Shown in pieces: positions 4,942-6,272 of a stretch of 6,272 nt of DNA. Within the stretch, counting starts at the first letter, position 1. Every line of letters starts with the position of its first letter. The translations under genes were made by a program, and so were the position numbers. Where the stretch lies: NCBI GenBank assembly GCA_947071365.1, contig CAMTFT010000118.1, forward strand, positions 1 through 6,272, in the 5' to 3' direction. The notes under the pieces are model-generated. The model did not search any database. It was not told the DNA's origin and worked only from the letters and a program-made list of their open reading frames with translations. Origin of the DNA: an uncultured bacterium (lineage in GTDB: Bacteria > Bacillota > Clostridia > Lachnospirales > Lachnospiraceae).

Positions 4942-5878
4942 AGGTTATCAGATACGCGGTGAGCTGAAGACTACCAACAGCGGATTTTCCAAATGGGGCT
5001 TTGCGGATAAAGGCGGGAAAACATACTTTATCAAGGAATTTATTGACCCGGTGTATCCGGTCTGCACGGATGTGCTGGAGCCTGCGATGATTGAACGGAA
5101 AAAGAGGATATGTAAGGAGTTTGAAGACAGAACCGCTCTTTTGTACCGGGAGATCAATAATTGCTCCGATGGAAACCTTGTATATATAGAAGATTTTTTC
5201 AGGGAGGGGAGCCATTATTACCTCACCATGGAAAAGGTGACGGCGGTGAGCATGAGCCTGATAAAACGGCTTCCCCGGGAGGACCGGATCCGGGTCTGCA
5301 AGACGCTGATCCACAGTATCGGCAGGATGCATCAGAGGGGAATCGTCCATGCGGATATCAAGCTGGATAATATCATGTTCCGAGAGCTTCCGTCAGGAAA
5401 GATCACTGCGAAAGTTATTGATTTCGACAACAGCTTCTGGGAAAGCGAACCACCAGATCCGGAAGAGGAAGTGCATGGCGACCCGGTGTATATGGCTCCG
5501 GAGACGTTTCGGATGATGGAGACGGAGGAGGGGGCGCTGACAAGGGCGATCGATGTGTTCGCGCTGGGGCTTGTGTTCCATCAGATTTTTACGGGAGAGC
5601 TGCCGGGATTTGACCGCAGCGCCTATGATTATCCTTTTGAATCCGTGCTGGACGGCGCGGGGCTGTCCTACAGTATGGAAATCCCGGAGGAATGGAGAAA
5701 TATGATCATACGTATGACGGAAAAGGACGTTGATCGCCGTATTTCCCTCGCGGAGGCGGAGCAGCTCTGGAGGCATTCAGGTCAGGAGCTGCGGAGTACC
5801 TTTGGAAGCACAGAGGGAAAAACAGCCGGATCTGCATCAGGGGCGGAAGAGTTCTTTACGGCTGCCGGTGACCTGTAA
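4931..5878 (+). CDS. Serine/threonine-type protein kinase, TerY-P triad-like
   Basis: A 315-residue eukaryotic-like protein kinase, probably cytoplasmic, since no membrane segment is visible. Key elements: ATP-binding lysine K35 in YFIKEF, catalytic loop H140-A-D142-I-K144-L-D-N147, metal-binding D164 in a DFD (not DFG) motif, APE at 189-191 and the F-helix aspartate D208 in DVFALGLV. All catalytic residues are present, so it should be active. The glycine-rich loop is atypical: NSGFSKW (16-22) replaces GxGxxG. The segment FIKEFIDPVYPV followed by a charged helix resembles, from memory, kinases found next to TerY-like vWA proteins. Residues from about 280 on are a Gly/Ser/Ala-rich tail with no extracellular PASTA-type domain. 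GGAGAG (4917-4922) lies 8 bases before the ATG, inside the phosphatase gene, which it overlaps by 11 bases. Substrates are unknown; the vWA protein and the zinc-finger membrane protein are candidates. Confidence 0.92.
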   Translation: MEIRGYQIRGELKTTNSGFSKWGFADKGGKTYFIKEFIDPVYPVCTDVLEPAMIERKKRICKEFEDRTALLYREINNCSDGNLVYIEDFFREGSHYYLTMEKVTAVSMSLIKRLPREDRIRVCKTLIHSIGRMHQRGIVHADIKLDNIMFRELPSGKITAKVIDFDNSFWESEPPDPEEEVHGDPVYMAPETFRMMETEEGALTRAIDVFALGLVFHQIFTGELPGFDRSAYDYPFESVLDGAGLSYSMEIPEEWRNMIIRMTEKDVDRRISLAEAEQLWRHSGQELRSTFGSTEGKTAGSASGAEEFFTAAGDL

Positions 5879-5924
5879 ATTTTACCCGCAGGGGTATGGA
5901 ATATAAAAATAGCATTACATAACA

Positions 5925-5946
5925 GCCTGTGGTTTCAAAGACAGGC
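5925..5946 (+). promoter_or_regulatory. Short hairpin before the vWA ribosome binding site
   Basis: GCCTGT (5925-5930) and ACAGGC (5941-5946) form a perfect 6-base stem with a 10-base loop, ending two bases before the AGGAGG (5949-5954) of the vWA gene. No T run follows, so it is not a terminator. It might tune translation or mRNA stability within the cluster. The rest of the 83-base gap (5879-5961) is AT-rich and holds no convincing promoter. Confidence 0.3.
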
Positions 5947-5961
5947 GCAGGAGGATTCAGA

Positions 5962-6237
5962 ATGAGTAACGGGTTGAAAATGACTTACAACGTGGACATG
6001 GTTTTTTGCATCGATGCAACCGGAAGTATGCAGCCGGTGATCTCAACGGTCAAGCAGAACGCCCTTTCCTTCTACCATGATGTGGTGAAGGTAATGGAGA
6101 AAAAGCAAAAGACCATCAACAGCATGAGAGTTCGGGTAATCGTATTCCGGGATTACATTGCGGATGAACAGCCGATGATGACTACCAGATTTTTTGAGCT
6201 TCCGGCTCAGGCGGCTCAATTTGAATCGTGTGTGAAC
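5962..6237 (+). CDS. von Willebrand A domain protein, TerY-like (3' partial)
   Basis: The first 92 codons of a vWA protein, cut off by the library adapter. The motif D18-A-T20-G-S22 in VFCIDATGSM is the metal-ion-dependent adhesion site (MIDAS) signature DxTxS, on the first beta strand typical of the fold. It is followed by the first helix (PVISTVKQNALSFYHDVVKVM) and the second strand (MRVRVIVFRDY). The later MIDAS threonine and aspartate lie beyond the break. No signal peptide or membrane segment is visible, which agrees with the cytoplasmic TerY type. I chose the ATG at 5962, with AGGAGG (5949-5954) 7 bases before it; the in-frame ATG at 5929 lies inside a hairpin and lacks such a site. The six codons and TGA that follow base 6237 (LSLIHI) are adapter, not gene. 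Next to a PP2C phosphatase and a kinase, it completes a TerY-P-like triad, probably as a metal-dependent scaffold or phosphorylation target. Confidence 0.88.
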
Positions 6238-6272
6238 CTGTCTCTTATACACATCTGACGCTGCCGACGACT
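6238..6272 (+). other. Sequencing adapter: Nextera Read 1 side, reverse complement
   Basis: Bases 6238-6256 (CTGTCTCTTATACACATCT) are the reverse complement of the Tn5 mosaic end, exact over 19 bases. Bases 6257-6270 (GACGCTGCCGACGA) complete the reverse complement of the Nextera Read 1 adapter. The final CT would be the first index bases. Genuine DNA ends at about 6237, inside the vWA gene. Confidence 0.98.

Overview
The window is one assembled fragment whose two ends are sequencing-library sequence, not genome. Bases 1-55 match the Illumina P7 primer, an 8-base index, the Nextera Read 2 adapter and the Tn5 mosaic end. Bases 6238-6272 are the reverse complement of the Nextera Read 1 side. 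Genuine DNA therefore spans about 56-6237. Strong AGGAGG-type ribosome binding sites, consensus sigma-A promoters, an AAAAGAGACAG/CTGTCTCTTTT terminator and the protein families suggest a low-to-mid GC Firmicute, most likely a gut clostridium of the Lachnospiraceae type. That placement is an inference, because no rRNA or other phylogenetic marker is present.

Left part (56-1143): two housekeeping-type genes on the plus strand, a DUF2000 protein and a complete PrxQ/Bcp peroxiredoxin. The peroxiredoxin has its own extended -10 promoter and a strong hairpin terminator.

Middle part (1144-2656): a regulatory node. A 56-residue ribbon-helix-helix (RHH) protein is encoded on the minus strand (1412 to 1242). 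It faces away from a second RHH protein of 60 residues on the plus strand, which starts at a GTG at 1570. The 157 bases between them hold two divergent promoters and a tandem 16-base direct repeat lying on the expected transcription start of the plus-strand gene, which is a good operator candidate. The plus-strand RHH gene overlaps by 11 bases a gene for an exported acidic protein of unknown function.

Right part (2744-6237): a plus-strand gene cluster for protein-phosphorylation signalling. In order it encodes a single-pass membrane protein with a cytoplasmic RanBP2-type zinc finger, a PP2C (PPM) phosphatase with all its metal-binding aspartates, a Ser/Thr-type protein kinase overlapping the phosphatase gene by 11 bases, and the first 92 residues of a von Willebrand A (vWA) protein cut off by the adapter. 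Phosphatase, kinase and vWA protein together resemble the TerY-P triad described by comparative genomics. The zinc-finger membrane protein in front looks like a candidate sensor or anchor for it. The first two genes both carry in-frame tandem repeats with a 13-residue period, unrelated in sequence, in the region before their main domain.

The most unusual items are the zinc-finger membrane protein attached to a TerY-P-like triad, the divergent RHH pair with its tandem-repeat operator candidate, and the adapter sequence at both ends, which creates a false C-terminus for the vWA gene.
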